Source of the DNA: JBFMGD01 sp040751775
Lineage (GTDB): Bacteria > Bacillota > Dethiobacteria > DTU022
Length of the DNA stretch: 36,175 nucleotides
Assembly (NCBI GenBank): GCA_040751775.1
Contig: JBFMGD010000028.1
Coordinates: forward strand, 1-36,175
Reading direction: 5' to 3'
This document shows positions 1-8,213 of this stretch, in pieces. The notes beneath the pieces are model-generated. The model had not been told where the DNA came from. It saw nothing but the letters and a program-made list of their open reading frames with translations, and did not search any database. The stretch's first letter is position 1. Each line of letters opens with the position of its first letter. A program made the position numbers and the translations under genes.

Positions 1-11
1 CTCCACAGGAC

Positions 12-42
12 GACAACTTCATATGGCGATATTAAGTGATAT
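12..42 (+). repeat. Left terminal inverted repeat of the IS
   Basis: The outer 16 bases, GACAACTTCATATGGC, are repeated exactly in inverted orientation at 1777-1792. The match continues inward to 31 bases with four mismatches. Confidence 0.85.
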
Positions 43-189
43 TTGAAGCTAAGACACGTTAACACAAGATATTGACCCATAAATGTTTGTAAACGACAAT
101 TGCTAAACTTGACAACTTCCAAATCCCTCCAAAATCGACTTGGAGACATTTATTACCAGTCTCTAATAACGATATCGGAGGCGATTTTT

Positions 190-1662
190 ATGCTCGGCCC
201 CTGGCGCCCCCATGCCCAATTTCAAGACTGGCTGCAAGAACGGCTTCGAGATTTGCTGCCGCGGCGAGAAGCCCAAATCAAGTTCCACGCTGACGCGCTG
301 GAAAAAGTCTACATCCTGGATCTATGCCGATTAAAAAAGCTTATCCTGTCACGGTACTCTTACACCGGCCGCCCGGCTGTCAACCAGCCGGAAATCTTTC
401 GTACCCTGGTTCTGGCAAAACACTACAAAGAATCAATCACAAGCTTTGTAAAACGCTTAAACGCCGACGATGTGCCGGCGATTGCCTGTGGGTTTTGGCC
501 CGGCAAGATTCCCGGTATAGGCAGTTTCTACGATCTTTTCAACCGGCTCTGGCTGGCACAATCGCCGGCCAAGGTCCTGCGAGAGCCATACAAGAAAAAG
601 AAGATAAAGCTTAAGGCCAACGAGAAATTACCTCCAGACAACCCGGAAACGGTAGCCGATCTGGTAGAGCGGGTGCTTGGCGGTGAAACCTTCACACATG
701 GGCCTGAAAGACTGCTGCAACAAATATTATCAGAGTGTACCGTAAAACCGTCGGCCAAGCTAAATCTTTTGGGAGATACCCAGAAGCTTATCCTGGCCGG
801 TGACGGCGCCCCGTTAGAAACCGGCGCTAACCCCTTCGGCAAAAAAGTTTGCCCGTGCAAAAAACAAGGCATTTACCGCTGCTCCTGTCCCCGTTCCTAC
901 ACAGATCCCAGCGCCAACTGGGGATGGGACAGTTACCATGAACACTGGTTCTACGGACACACTCTGTACTGCCTCACTGCCGCAAACAGCTTTAATGACT
1001 TGCCCTTGCTAATTCATCTAAATCAAGCTTCGGCCCACGATAGTATTACTTTTGTCCCGGCTTACGCCCAGATGCGTTCCCTTTACCCGGAATTTAAGTT
1101 CGAAAAAACCCTTTTAGATTCAGCCCACGATGCTTATGCCATCTACCGGATGTTAAATAGACACGAAATCGAACCGTTTATCGATCTAAACGAGCGCGGC
1201 AAGAAAAACAATTCTTCTGAAGAGATCGACCAAGATGGTATTCCGGTGTGCCAGGTCGGATTGCAGATGCTCCGCTGGGGTATGCATAAGAGGCGTCAAC
1301 GGATCAAGTGGCGCTGCCCGAAATATGATGATCCCACCGGCTGCTCTTGCCGGCAGTCCTGCTCTACTTCAAAGTATGGCCGGGTCAAGTATACCAGGCC
1401 GGAAGCCGACTACCGGCTGTTTACCAAAACGCTCCGCGGCTCGAAAGCTTGGAAAAAGGATTTTGCCAGGCGCACGTCAGTAGAGCGGAGCTTAAAGCGA
1501 ATCCTGGTCGATTATGCAATCGAACTTGAACGGGTTCGATCAGATAAACGCTGGTTCTGGCTCGCAACCCTGGCTGCCTTAAATCAGCACCTTGACGCTC
1601 AAATCAACGTCACCAAAAATTCACTGCTGGCGCGTTTGGGCTTAAAGAAGCAAGCCGCCTGA
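190..1662 (+). CDS. DDE transposase, IS4-like, with cysteine-rich insert
   Basis: This 490-residue protein catalyses cutting and joining of the surrounding IS. The reading frame is open from 100, but the ATG at 190 is preceded by GGAGG at 177-181 with 8-base spacing, so 190 is the start. The likely DDE triad is D205 (in AGDG), D310 or D314 (in LLDSAHD) and E432 (in RTSVERSLKR). Two cysteine clusters stand out: CPCKKQGIYRCSC at 221-233, and a second at 376-391 with cysteines at 376, 385, 387 and 391. They look like a zinc-binding insert within the catalytic domain. The frame is intact and the terminal repeats are present, so the element could be active. Assignment as a transposase is sure; the exact IS family is not. 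Confidence 0.9.
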   Translation: MLGPWRPHAQFQDWLQERLRDLLPRREAQIKFHADALEKVYILDLCRLKKLILSRYSYTGRPAVNQPEIFRTLVLAKHYKESITSFVKRLNADDVPAIACGFWPGKIPGIGSFYDLFNRLWLAQSPAKVLREPYKKKKIKLKANEKLPPDNPETVADLVERVLGGETFTHGPERLLQQILSECTVKPSAKLNLLGDTQKLILAGDGAPLETGANPFGKKVCPCKKQGIYRCSCPRSYTDPSANWGWDSYHEHWFYGHTLYCLTAANSFNDLPLLIHLNQASAHDSITFVPAYAQMRSLYPEFKFEKTLLDSAHDAYAIYRMLNRHEIEPFIDLNERGKKNNSSEEIDQDGIPVCQVGLQMLRWGMHKRRQRIKWRCPKYDDPTGCSCRQSCSTSKYGRVKYTRPEADYRLFTKTLRGSKAWKKDFARRTSVERSLKRILVDYAIELERVRSDKRWFWLATLAALNQHLDAQINVTKNSLLARLGLKKQAA

Positions 1663-1761
1663 GGCTATGGACCCTTCGGGGTGTCTCTTGATTATCTCAG
1701 CCGGATGGCCCCTCATAACGGGCCTAGCTTTCCACGCCCTTTTTGAGCCGCCTCAAGATTT

Positions 1762-1792
1762 ATACCACTTAACAGTGCCATATGAAGTTGTC
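1762..1792 (-). repeat. Right terminal inverted repeat of the IS
   Basis: This is the inverted partner of 12-42. It ends with GCCATATGAAGTTGTC at 1777-1792 and lies about 100 bases beyond the transposase stop codon. Confidence 0.85.
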
Positions 1793-1958
1793 AAAGAGCA
1801 AAATCGGCGTCTATCCCCTAACAAACTACCTGATGCTTACTCATTCATGCTGAGTTTTCGAGAGCCTACTTGATTAATGCTTTACCAGATTTTGATATAA
1901 ACACAGAATGGCTTATATAATTTAGCTAATGGAGGTGCCCACCAAATCGGGGTAAGGC

Positions 1959-2780
1959 CTATCCTTTCCTTAATATTTTCCTATAGATCCACTTTTGAAT
2001 TAATAGTGGTGATACATATACTATCATTTGAGCTATTATAACAAGTAAATAATCTATAAAACTTGAATATCCCATCTTCCATAATTTTTTAATTGTCAAC
2101 ATATAAGCTATAGAATTATCCCAATTCTTACGTCTCTGTAATGCATCTTTATTAAATCTAACTAAAACTAAGGATTCGTTTATGTTATAGGCTTTGCAAC
2201 CATCAATAATCATTCTAGCAAATAAATCCATATCTTGGCATAACCTCATATCACTATATCCTCCATATTCAAGCACTTTCTGTCTTCTATACATTACTGT
2301 CACATGATTAAAAGGATTTCTTCGTTTTCCAAAGTTGTATATATCCTCATTGTTGATAGGTACTTTTCTTGTTGATATTATCTGCTTTTCGTCATAAATA
2401 AATTCATCTATTTGTGTTCCGACGATGATCAAATCTTTATCAACTGAAAATGCATTCAATTGTTTTTCACATCTTGTATTCAAAGAAATATCATCAGAAT
2501 CCATTCTTGCGACAAGATCATTATTACAATAATGTAACCCAAAATTAAGGGCCTTTCCAAGTCCAACATTCTTTTCAATACCGACTATTTTAATTAACCA
2601 AGGATGACATTTAATGAATCTGTTTAAAACTTCATCGAGTTTTTCTGTCAAGCAACCATCTTTAACAATTATTATCTCATCGGGTGCTACCGATTGATTA
2701 ATCATACTTTCTATACTTTTATTTAAATATTCTGGCATATCTTTGTCATAAACCGACATCAGCACACTGTAATTTTCCAT
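1959..2780 (-). CDS. Glycosyltransferase family 2
   Basis: This cytoplasmic or membrane-associated enzyme probably adds one sugar to a lipid-linked repeat unit. It has the GT-A pattern of family 2: an N-terminal SVLMSVYDKD strand, then EIIIVKDG, an NVGLGKALNFG segment, and the metal-binding ARMDSDD motif near residue 95. A hydrophobic, basic C-terminus may touch the membrane. At 273 residues it is normal for WbbL-like enzymes. I chose the ATG at 2780 because AAGGTGG sits just upstream; an in-frame GTG at 2789 overlaps that site. It is the last gene of the minus-strand AT-rich polysaccharide operon. Donor and acceptor cannot be told from sequence. Confidence 0.88.
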   Translation of the reverse strand: MENYSVLMSVYDKDMPEYLNKSIESMINQSVAPDEIIIVKDGCLTEKLDEVLNRFIKCHPWLIKIVGIEKNVGLGKALNFGLHYCNNDLVARMDSDDISLNTRCEKQLNAFSVDKDLIIVGTQIDEFIYDEKQIISTRKVPINNEDIYNFGKRRNPFNHVTVMYRRQKVLEYGGYSDMRLCQDMDLFARMIIDGCKAYNINESLVLVRFNKDALQRRKNWDNSIAYMLTIKKLWKMGYSSFIDYLLVIIAQMIVYVSPLLIQKWIYRKILRKG

Positions 2781-2840
2781 ATTTTCCACCTTATAAAATG
2801 ATTTTGCACTTGTTCAATAGCAGCCAGTGCATCTCAATGA

Positions 2841-3504
2841 CTAAACTTTTTCGTTAATTGAATAAATATTAATGTTATGATTTGGATAAAATCCTTTTTT
2901 GGAATAAAGCAATTTAAACCCACTCTTTTTTACTAACTTATCATGAACGGGATCGTTATATACACACTCATTATTTTACATTTTTCTAACACATCACTTA
3001 AAATACTTTCTCCAAAAGGATTATATAAAAATAATATTAAATTATTAGTTGAAATGTAATTTATGAAGTTTATTGCATCGTCAAAAATAACTTTAGACTG
3101 GTCATACTTACCAACTAATTTTAAGTTTCTTATTGCAGTGTCTGCTAAAAGCTCATAGTACTCAATGCCAATTGCTTTATGATTTGCATTATCACCAAAT
3201 AATCGAATGATTTCCCTTTACCGCAACCGAGATCTAAGAATTGATAATCATAAAAATTAATACCAGTTCTTCCATAAACCCATAATAAAGCTTTTTTTAC
3301 TTCATTAGTCAAACAACTCATATACAATATTCCATCTTCAAAATTTCTCGGACATGTTTTATAATCATCCTTTTCTAATCGAAAGTGTGTATCAGCGCCA
3401 TTTATTATGTCGAAAAGATGATTTTGGAAAAAGTATTGGATAGGCAAGCGCAACCCTCTAGCTTTTGCCATCTTGAAATAAGCCGTGATCGAAAATTTCT
3501 TCAT
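2841..3504 (-). pseudogene. Class I SAM methyltransferase, broken by two frameshifts
   Basis: The first frame encodes an N-terminal region ending in the SAM-binding motif FLDLGCGKGK, then runs off-frame to a stop at 3145. Shifting frame just after GKGK restores a convincing methyltransferase sequence (for example LFGDNANHKAIGIEYYELL). A second shift near 2960 is needed to reach the natural end, which reads VHDKLVKKSGFKLLYSKKG and stops at 2841-2843. Both breaks look like the loss of one A from an A-run. The repaired protein would be about 221 residues, similar to small methyltransferases in glycan loci. Its start overlaps the upstream sugar transferase stop by 4 bases, showing it was translationally coupled. 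The breaks could be real decay or homopolymer sequencing errors. Confidence 0.8.
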
Positions 3505-4193
3505 TTTTGTATTATTTCTCTCCTTCTCGCGTTCTTTCTCATTTTTTCTCCTGCAATAACCGCTATTTCCTCTTCGGTAGCATTCTTCAGCAACTCATCT
3601 TTAACTTCATAAATATTTTTCATTTTAATTACATAAAATACTGTAAGTAATATAATTTTAATATCTACTAATACACTATGTTTATTAAATAGATCGATAT
3701 AACGATTGTCATGGATGACTTTTTCGTCCCATGTAAGCTCGTTTCTCCCACTTACTTGGGCCAAGCCTGTAATGCCAGGTAATACTGTAAATCGTTTTTT
3801 ATAAGTTTCGTTCAAATCAGCATAACTACCAAGTTCATATGAAACTGGCGGCCGCGGACCCACTATTGACATATCACCTTTAATAACATTTATTAACTGC
3901 GGCAACTCATTTAGGCTACTTTTTCTTAGGAACTTCCCAATCCTTGTTACCCGAAAATCGTCTTCGTAGTTAAACAGACCAGTGCCCATATTCTCGGCAT
4001 TTTCTATCATCGTGCGGAATTTATACATCGAAAATACTTTACCATCTTTAGTCAATCTCCCTTGTTTAAACAAAACAGGACCCTTTGAATCAAATTTTAT
4101 TGCCATAGCAATAATTACGAAAGTCGGGAATAGTATAATTAACACTATGAAAGTAAGAAGTAAATCAATAATCCTCTTAATAGCATACTTCAA
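3501..4193 (-). CDS. Initiating sugar-phosphate transferase (bacterial sugar transferase family)
   Basis: This enzyme transfers a sugar-1-phosphate from a nucleotide sugar to undecaprenyl phosphate, the first step of repeat-unit assembly at the inner face of the membrane. One N-terminal hydrophobic segment (about residues 8-32) is followed by the family core: GPVLFKQGR, MYKFRTM, a DPR-equivalent DDFRVTRIGKFLRK, LNELPQL, GDMSIVGPRPP and PGITGLAQVSGR. These are typical of the PglC/WcaJ catalytic domain. A long charged tail follows. The TTG at 4193 is the best start, because GGAGGGG lies 6 bases upstream. It sits between the decarboxylase gene and the methyltransferase. It is the second enzyme of this family in the locus. 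Confidence 0.9.
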   Translation of the reverse strand: MKYAIKRIIDLLLTFIVLIILFPTFVIIAMAIKFDSKGPVLFKQGRLTKDGKVFSMYKFRTMIENAENMGTGLFNYEDDFRVTRIGKFLRKSSLNELPQLINVIKGDMSIVGPRPPVSYELGSYADLNETYKKRFTVLPGITGLAQVSGRNELTWDEKVIHDNRYIDLFNKHSVLVDIKIILLTVFYVIKMKNIYEVKDELLKNATEEEIAVIAGEKMRKNARRREIIQK

Positions 4194-4222
4194 AATAGAC
4201 CCCTCCAAGAATTTGGGGAAAA

Positions 4223-5464
4223 TTAAAATTCATAGGTACTAAACACATCATCAAAACTCTCTATTTTTTTAATCAATTCAATCGAACTGGAATCGTCATT
4301 ATACTCAACCATTGCGAAATTTGGCAAAATGAATGGCGGTTTTAAAACAATGGAATATGAACCTACATCATTAAAAACAATATAATCATCAACGGCAAGC
4401 TTTCCATTAAACCCTCTATAAAGATAGTCTGACTCTATACAGGTATAGCCACCGAAGTCTAAATCACTATATTCTAACTGTCTACTTTGGTTATTTTCGT
4501 TATGATATATAGAAACAGAAGGGTTCTTTTTAGTCAGTGTTGGATTAATATTATAAATACTACCCGCAAGTGTTGCGATTTTTTTCCCTCTAATGTTTTT
4601 AATGTTAACAACTTTTGCTGCGAATTTCATAGCATCTGCTACCAATGCGGTTCCAGGTTCAATTATTAATATAGGTTTTTTAGATGAAGCCAAGTCCTTG
4701 TAAAAATCTTTAAACTTCATTGCCGAAGCTTTAGCATAGTCCTCATATGTTGGTATCACTTCATCAAACTGTGCTTTCAGGGATTCGGCCATTTTGCCAT
4801 ATAACCCACCCCCGAGACAAATAAATGAGGGTGGTTCCTCAAAATATTTCTGAACCAACTTAAGCATACCTTCAGCTCTGTGAGGCCATGTTTCAATTCT
4901 TCTAGTTGCGAAATGACATTGTAAACCGTTCAATCTTAAATTCGGGGTTTCGCGTATGATTTTTATTGCAGTAACAAATTCATTATCATCAACATCAAAT
5001 CCGAAGCGTGATACAACTCCATCCTGGACATCAAAATTACATCGTATACCTATGGAGAGTTCATTTTCAGTGAACTTTGAAGCAATATCTTGTATGATTT
5101 GCATGTCAAAGTTTGAGTCAATATTCACTGTGCCTCCAGTTAAGAGTAATTCCTTAACTGCTGATGAATCCTTATAAGGCCCATTGAAGAAAATATTCTT
5201 TGGCATTACGCCTACTTTTAGTGCGATATTATATTCCATATCTGAAACTACTTCCGCAAAACCTCCAAATTGATTTACCAGCTTACAGAGCTTGGGGGTG
5301 TAATTTGTCTTATAAGAATATGCAATATGAGAATTCGGATAAATATCTCTAAAAGCTTTTAGCAATTCCTCATAGTTGATTGCAAACTGTTTAGAATCTA
5401 ATATATAAAATGATTGTCCGTATTTATTGCCAATTTCATCTAATATTTTATATGATAGCTTCAT
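4223..5464 (-). CDS. PLP-dependent decarboxylase, diaminopimelate decarboxylase-like
   Basis: This 413-residue protein is an alanine-racemase-fold (type III) PLP enzyme of the LysA-like group, which removes a carboxyl group from the alpha carbon of an amino acid. The PLP lysine is K52 in YSYKTNY. Further family marks are LQCHFATRR, EPGTALVADA (phosphate and substrate contacts) and a CIESDYLY segment near the C-terminus, where LysA carries its active-site CES motif. The ATG at 5464 has GGAGGG just upstream. Housekeeping LysA is possible, but its place between an aminotransferase and a sugar-phosphate transferase in an AT-rich glycan locus suggests a dedicated role. LysA relatives also act in polyamine and siderophore synthesis, so the substrate is open. 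Confidence 0.85.
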   Translation of the reverse strand: MKLSYKILDEIGNKYGQSFYILDSKQFAINYEELLKAFRDIYPNSHIAYSYKTNYTPKLCKLVNQFGGFAEVVSDMEYNIALKVGVMPKNIFFNGPYKDSSAVKELLLTGGTVNIDSNFDMQIIQDIASKFTENELSIGIRCNFDVQDGVVSRFGFDVDDNEFVTAIKIIRETPNLRLNGLQCHFATRRIETWPHRAEGMLKLVQKYFEEPPSFICLGGGLYGKMAESLKAQFDEVIPTYEDYAKASAMKFKDFYKDLASSKKPILIIEPGTALVADAMKFAAKVVNIKNIRGKKIATLAGSIYNINPTLTKKNPSVSIYHNENNQSRQLEYSDLDFGGYTCIESDYLYRGFNGKLAVDDYIVFNDVGSYSIVLKPPFILPNFAMVEYNDDSSSIELIKKIESFDDVFSTYEF

Positions 5465-5549
5465 TGTTCCCTCCAATAAACCCAAAAATCATCAATTTGG
5501 TTGCTATTTACAGGTCTTCCTATCTATCAAATCTTTAGATTAAAAATTA

Positions 5550-6473
5550 TTAATAAATAGGTGTTAACCAATTTATATAGCGTCTATTAGTTCCACGTAC
5601 AATTTCAAAATACTTATTGCGTAACTTGGTCGTTGTTATACCCGGATTACCTTGATTAATTTCTAACTTATCAACAGATAAGACTGATACAATTTCCATT
5701 GCTGTCCCACATAAGAATATCTCATCGGCAATATATAGCTCAGTTCGTTCAACTTCTCTTTCACTAACCTTAAGATTAAATTCCTTTTCTGCTATCTCAA
5801 TAATGGTGGCTCTTGTAATACTTTCAAGTATAGAGGCTGTTATTGGAGGGGTTATAAGTTGTCTATCTCTAACGATAAAGATACATGAACCTGGTGCTTC
5901 TGAAACTTTTCCATAGTTATTTAATAGTATTGATGAATCATAACCATTCCGCATAGCCTCCAATTGTGCTAATCTACTATTTATATAATTAGCACCCACT
6001 TTAATTCTTGGTGAAAGAGATGCATCATTAATTCTTTCCCATGAGCTAATACAACAATGAATTCCTTTCTTTCCTTCATCATAGGATCTTTTTTTAGGTA
6101 TAGGATTAATGCACATCCCAATTGGTCCAAAAGAATTCCAACTGCCAAAACCATCAAGGTAGACAGTTTGTCTAACTGCAATATCTTCTTTATAATCATT
6201 TGCTTTAACTATCTCTATAAGACCCTCTTCCATCTGATTTACAGTGTATTTCTCTTCAAACCTCATCATCTTTATGGAATTACGCAATCGTTTATAATGT
6301 TCTTTTAACTTAAAAGCATAAAGTTGTTTATGGTTGTCATTCCAGTAACACCTAATTCCTTCGAAGACATTAGCACCAAACTGACATGTAGGTGACAACA
6401 CATTAATTTTTGCATCACAAACAGATATAATATTTCCGTTCAGCCATATCTTTCTATCGAACTCGTTGCTCAT
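5550..6473 (-). CDS. Class IV (fold-type IV) aminotransferase, branched-chain type
   Basis: This 307-residue enzyme swaps an amino group between an amino acid and a 2-oxo acid using PLP. It matches the IlvE/D-amino-acid aminotransferase fold: FGANVFEGIRCY near residues 32-43, the PLP lysine K158 in RIKVGANYINSR, and E192 in KVSEAPGSCIFI contacting the cofactor. The C-terminus has ADEIFLCGTAMEIV, a family hallmark. The ATG is preceded by AAAGGAG. A general branched-chain role is possible, but it lies in the same strand block as an aldolase and a decarboxylase inside a polysaccharide locus. I infer a product-specific role, taking the aldolase's oxo acid as acceptor. The stereochemistry of the product is not visible. 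Confidence 0.85.
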   Translation of the reverse strand: MSNEFDRKIWLNGNIISVCDAKINVLSPTCQFGANVFEGIRCYWNDNHKQLYAFKLKEHYKRLRNSIKMMRFEEKYTVNQMEEGLIEIVKANDYKEDIAVRQTVYLDGFGSWNSFGPIGMCINPIPKKRSYDEGKKGIHCCISSWERINDASLSPRIKVGANYINSRLAQLEAMRNGYDSSILLNNYGKVSEAPGSCIFIVRDRQLITPPITASILESITRATIIEIAEKEFNLKVSEREVERTELYIADEIFLCGTAMEIVSVLSVDKLEINQGNPGITTTKLRNKYFEIVRGTNRRYINWLTPIY

Positions 6474-6640
6474 AAAATCTCCTTTAATATTGATACTTTT
6501 TGTTCCTGAATATCATTAACCTTCCAATTTTATAACTTAATAACGAAATGATGATATTTAATTCAGTGATATCGGAACAATAAAGCTTAAGGTACGCGAG
6601 CAATCTTGCTCTGTCAGTTAACTTGAATAATATAAATAGG

Positions 6641-7468
6641 TTATTTATTTCTGATGATATTAACAACTTCCATCACCTGATCGTAAACAATTTCACGGTT
6701 TTTATCAAAGAAGGTTTTTTCTTTTTTTAATAGTGTAGCTTCAAAGTCTCTTATCTCTCTAATACCAGTAATAAAAATATCTTCAATTTGATTAACATCC
6801 TTTATATCATTGGTATTACAAAAACTTCTAGACAAAATAACCATAGATGAACCCAAGCGGCAATGCTCTGTAATAATGTTTTCTGCCGGAGGGATTAATT
6901 CGCCAATCCGTGCGATACCACCAAAACCATAAGGGATTCCCTTTTTATTGATCTTATTGACTAGTTTTTCTACTGTGCCATCTGCTAAGAGCTCAAACAT
7001 AAAATGCATCCTATAGGCAAGATGCAGATCGTTTAACCCAATATGGATGCAATCAACACCTTGTACGGTTAAAATAGAGTCGATGCTTTCCACTGCTTCC
7101 GGTGTTTCTAATAGAAGACAGGTTTTAGCCCTACCCTGAACATAATTGATAAAGGTTTCTACCTCTGCTCTACTTATGAAAAACGGAAGCATAACGATAT
7201 CTGCTCCATCATTTATTACTCGATCTATTTCTTCTTTTGAGCCTCTATAAATTGGGTTCACTCTTACAAGTAAGTCAGAGCTGGTTAGTACCTTTTTGAT
7301 CTTTTTCACATCATCCATGTGGTGGTTTGATATGACTGTGTTCCGGTGGCCCTGTCTATCTGCCTTGCCCCGAATCTCCAGATCAATAAAAACCCAATCT
7401 ACACCGCATTTTTCAACTATTTTTGCTATATTTTCTTTGTTTGTTATATACATCAGCTTTAAGGCCAT
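6641..7468 (-). CDS. HpcH/HpaI (citrate lyase-like) aldolase
   Basis: This is a TIM-barrel, metal-dependent aldolase family protein that makes or breaks a carbon-carbon bond, typically joining pyruvate to an aldehyde to give a 4-hydroxy-2-oxo acid. Visible family features are VFIDLE near residue 27, R69 in LLVRVNP, the metal ligand E121 in LLLETPEAVESID and D147 in IHIGLNDL. The frame extends to a TTG at 7501, but alignment to the family pattern (a start like LKLMYITN) favours the ATG at 7468, giving 275 residues. It is AT-rich and followed by 167 non-coding bases before the aminotransferase. I infer it supplies an oxo acid to the next two enzymes; this is not shown directly. Confidence 0.82.
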   Translation of the reverse strand: MALKLMYITNKENIAKIVEKCGVDWVFIDLEIRGKADRQGHRNTVISNHHMDDVKKIKKVLTSSDLLVRVNPIYRGSKEEIDRVINDGADIVMLPFFISRAEVETFINYVQGRAKTCLLLETPEAVESIDSILTVQGVDCIHIGLNDLHLAYRMHFMFELLADGTVEKLVNKINKKGIPYGFGGIARIGELIPPAENIITEHCRLGSSMVILSRSFCNTNDIKDVNQIEDIFITGIREIRDFEATLLKKEKTFFDKNREIVYDQVMEVVNIIRNK

Positions 7469-7542
7469 ATTACTAAACCCCATTATTCTTTGATTGATCA
7501 AGCACTCCGCATGCTATGTCAGAATTTCTAATAATTCATCTT

Positions 7543-8211
7543 TTAACTTAATAACAGGCACGACGGCCAATCGGGCAGATCTTCGAAATACTTTTCATAA
7601 GACCTGCTGTTGGGGGAAATAACTGCCCATATCGTAATAAAGATAAGCTTGATGTCTAACCATAAGGTGTGGTTTTTTTTGTACCACACTTCAAGCTTGC
7701 CTTTATAAGGTAATATATCTTCATAATAGCATTCCAGGGCCGACTTGCCTGAATTCGATGTTATGCATTCTTCATCTCTAAAAATAATTGACCCTATACC
7801 AGTTAAGCCAGGTTGCAGAGTTCTTATCTCTTCCTGGATATCTGCGGGGTAGCGAGCGAAGCTGGCCGGGATAAGAGGCCTGGGGCCAACAATGCTCATG
7901 TCGCCTTTCAAAACATTCCAGAGCTGGGGAAGTTCGTTAATCTTCGTCTTTCGCAAAAACCGTCCGAAGGGCAGCACACGTGGATCATTGGATAGAGTAA
8001 CATCACCGCTAAGAAGGTTGGGGCTGTCTTTGAGCATGGTGGCAAATTTGAGCAGCCCAAAGGCCTGGCCACCCTTCCCCGTACGGAGTTGGATATAAAA
8101 AATTTCCCCTTCACCAGTTAGTCTTAATAGTATGGCAATCGGCGGCAACAAAGGGGAAAGAATAATTATTGCTAGGCCGGATAAAATTATGTCCATAGCT
8201 CTTTTGATCAT
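7543..8211 (-). CDS. Second initiating sugar-phosphate transferase (PglC-like)
   Basis: This 222-residue monotopic membrane enzyme moves a phospho-sugar from a UDP-sugar onto undecaprenyl phosphate. It has one hydrophobic hairpin (about residues 7-28) followed by the catalytic core: FYIQLRTGKGG, LLKFATML, DPRVLPFGRFLRKTKINELPQL, GDMSIVGPRPLIP and LQPGLTGIGSIIF. It is the short PglC type rather than the long WbaP type. It starts 2 bases after the dehydratase stop, with AAGGA 7 bases before the ATG, so the two are translationally coupled. That pairing suggests the 4,6-dehydratase product, or its derivative, is its substrate. Base composition is intermediate, less AT-rich than the genes downstream. 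Confidence 0.92.
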   Translation of the reverse strand: MIKRAMDIILSGLAIIILSPLLPPIAILLRLTGEGEIFYIQLRTGKGGQAFGLLKFATMLKDSPNLLSGDVTLSNDPRVLPFGRFLRKTKINELPQLWNVLKGDMSIVGPRPLIPASFARYPADIQEEIRTLQPGLTGIGSIIFRDEECITSNSGKSALECYYEDILPYKGKLEVWYKKNHTLWLDIKLIFITIWAVISPNSRSYEKYFEDLPDWPSCLLLS

Positions 8212-8213
8212 AA

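Larger units (their letters stand above)
12..1792 (+). mobile_element. Complete insertion sequence with one DDE transposase
   Basis: The element is bounded by 31-bp imperfect inverted repeats (12-42 and 1762-1792, 27 of 31 bases matching, outer 16 bases perfect). It holds a single transposase gene on the plus strand and is 1781 bp long. I see no matching target-site duplication: the bases just outside the two ends differ, although only 11 bases of left flank are available. The transposase looks like the IS4-like DDE group, but I cannot assign a family with confidence. The element lies downstream of the polysaccharide operon and does not visibly interrupt a gene. Confidence 0.85.

Noticed and set aside
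1667..1873. 68-codon frame after the transposase
   Set aside because: It runs through the right end of the IS into flanking DNA and has no ribosome site or recognisable sequence.
6484..6666. 60-codon frame between aldolase and aminotransferase
   Set aside because: It overlaps the aldolase end, has no good ribosome site and consists of AT-rich low-information sequence.
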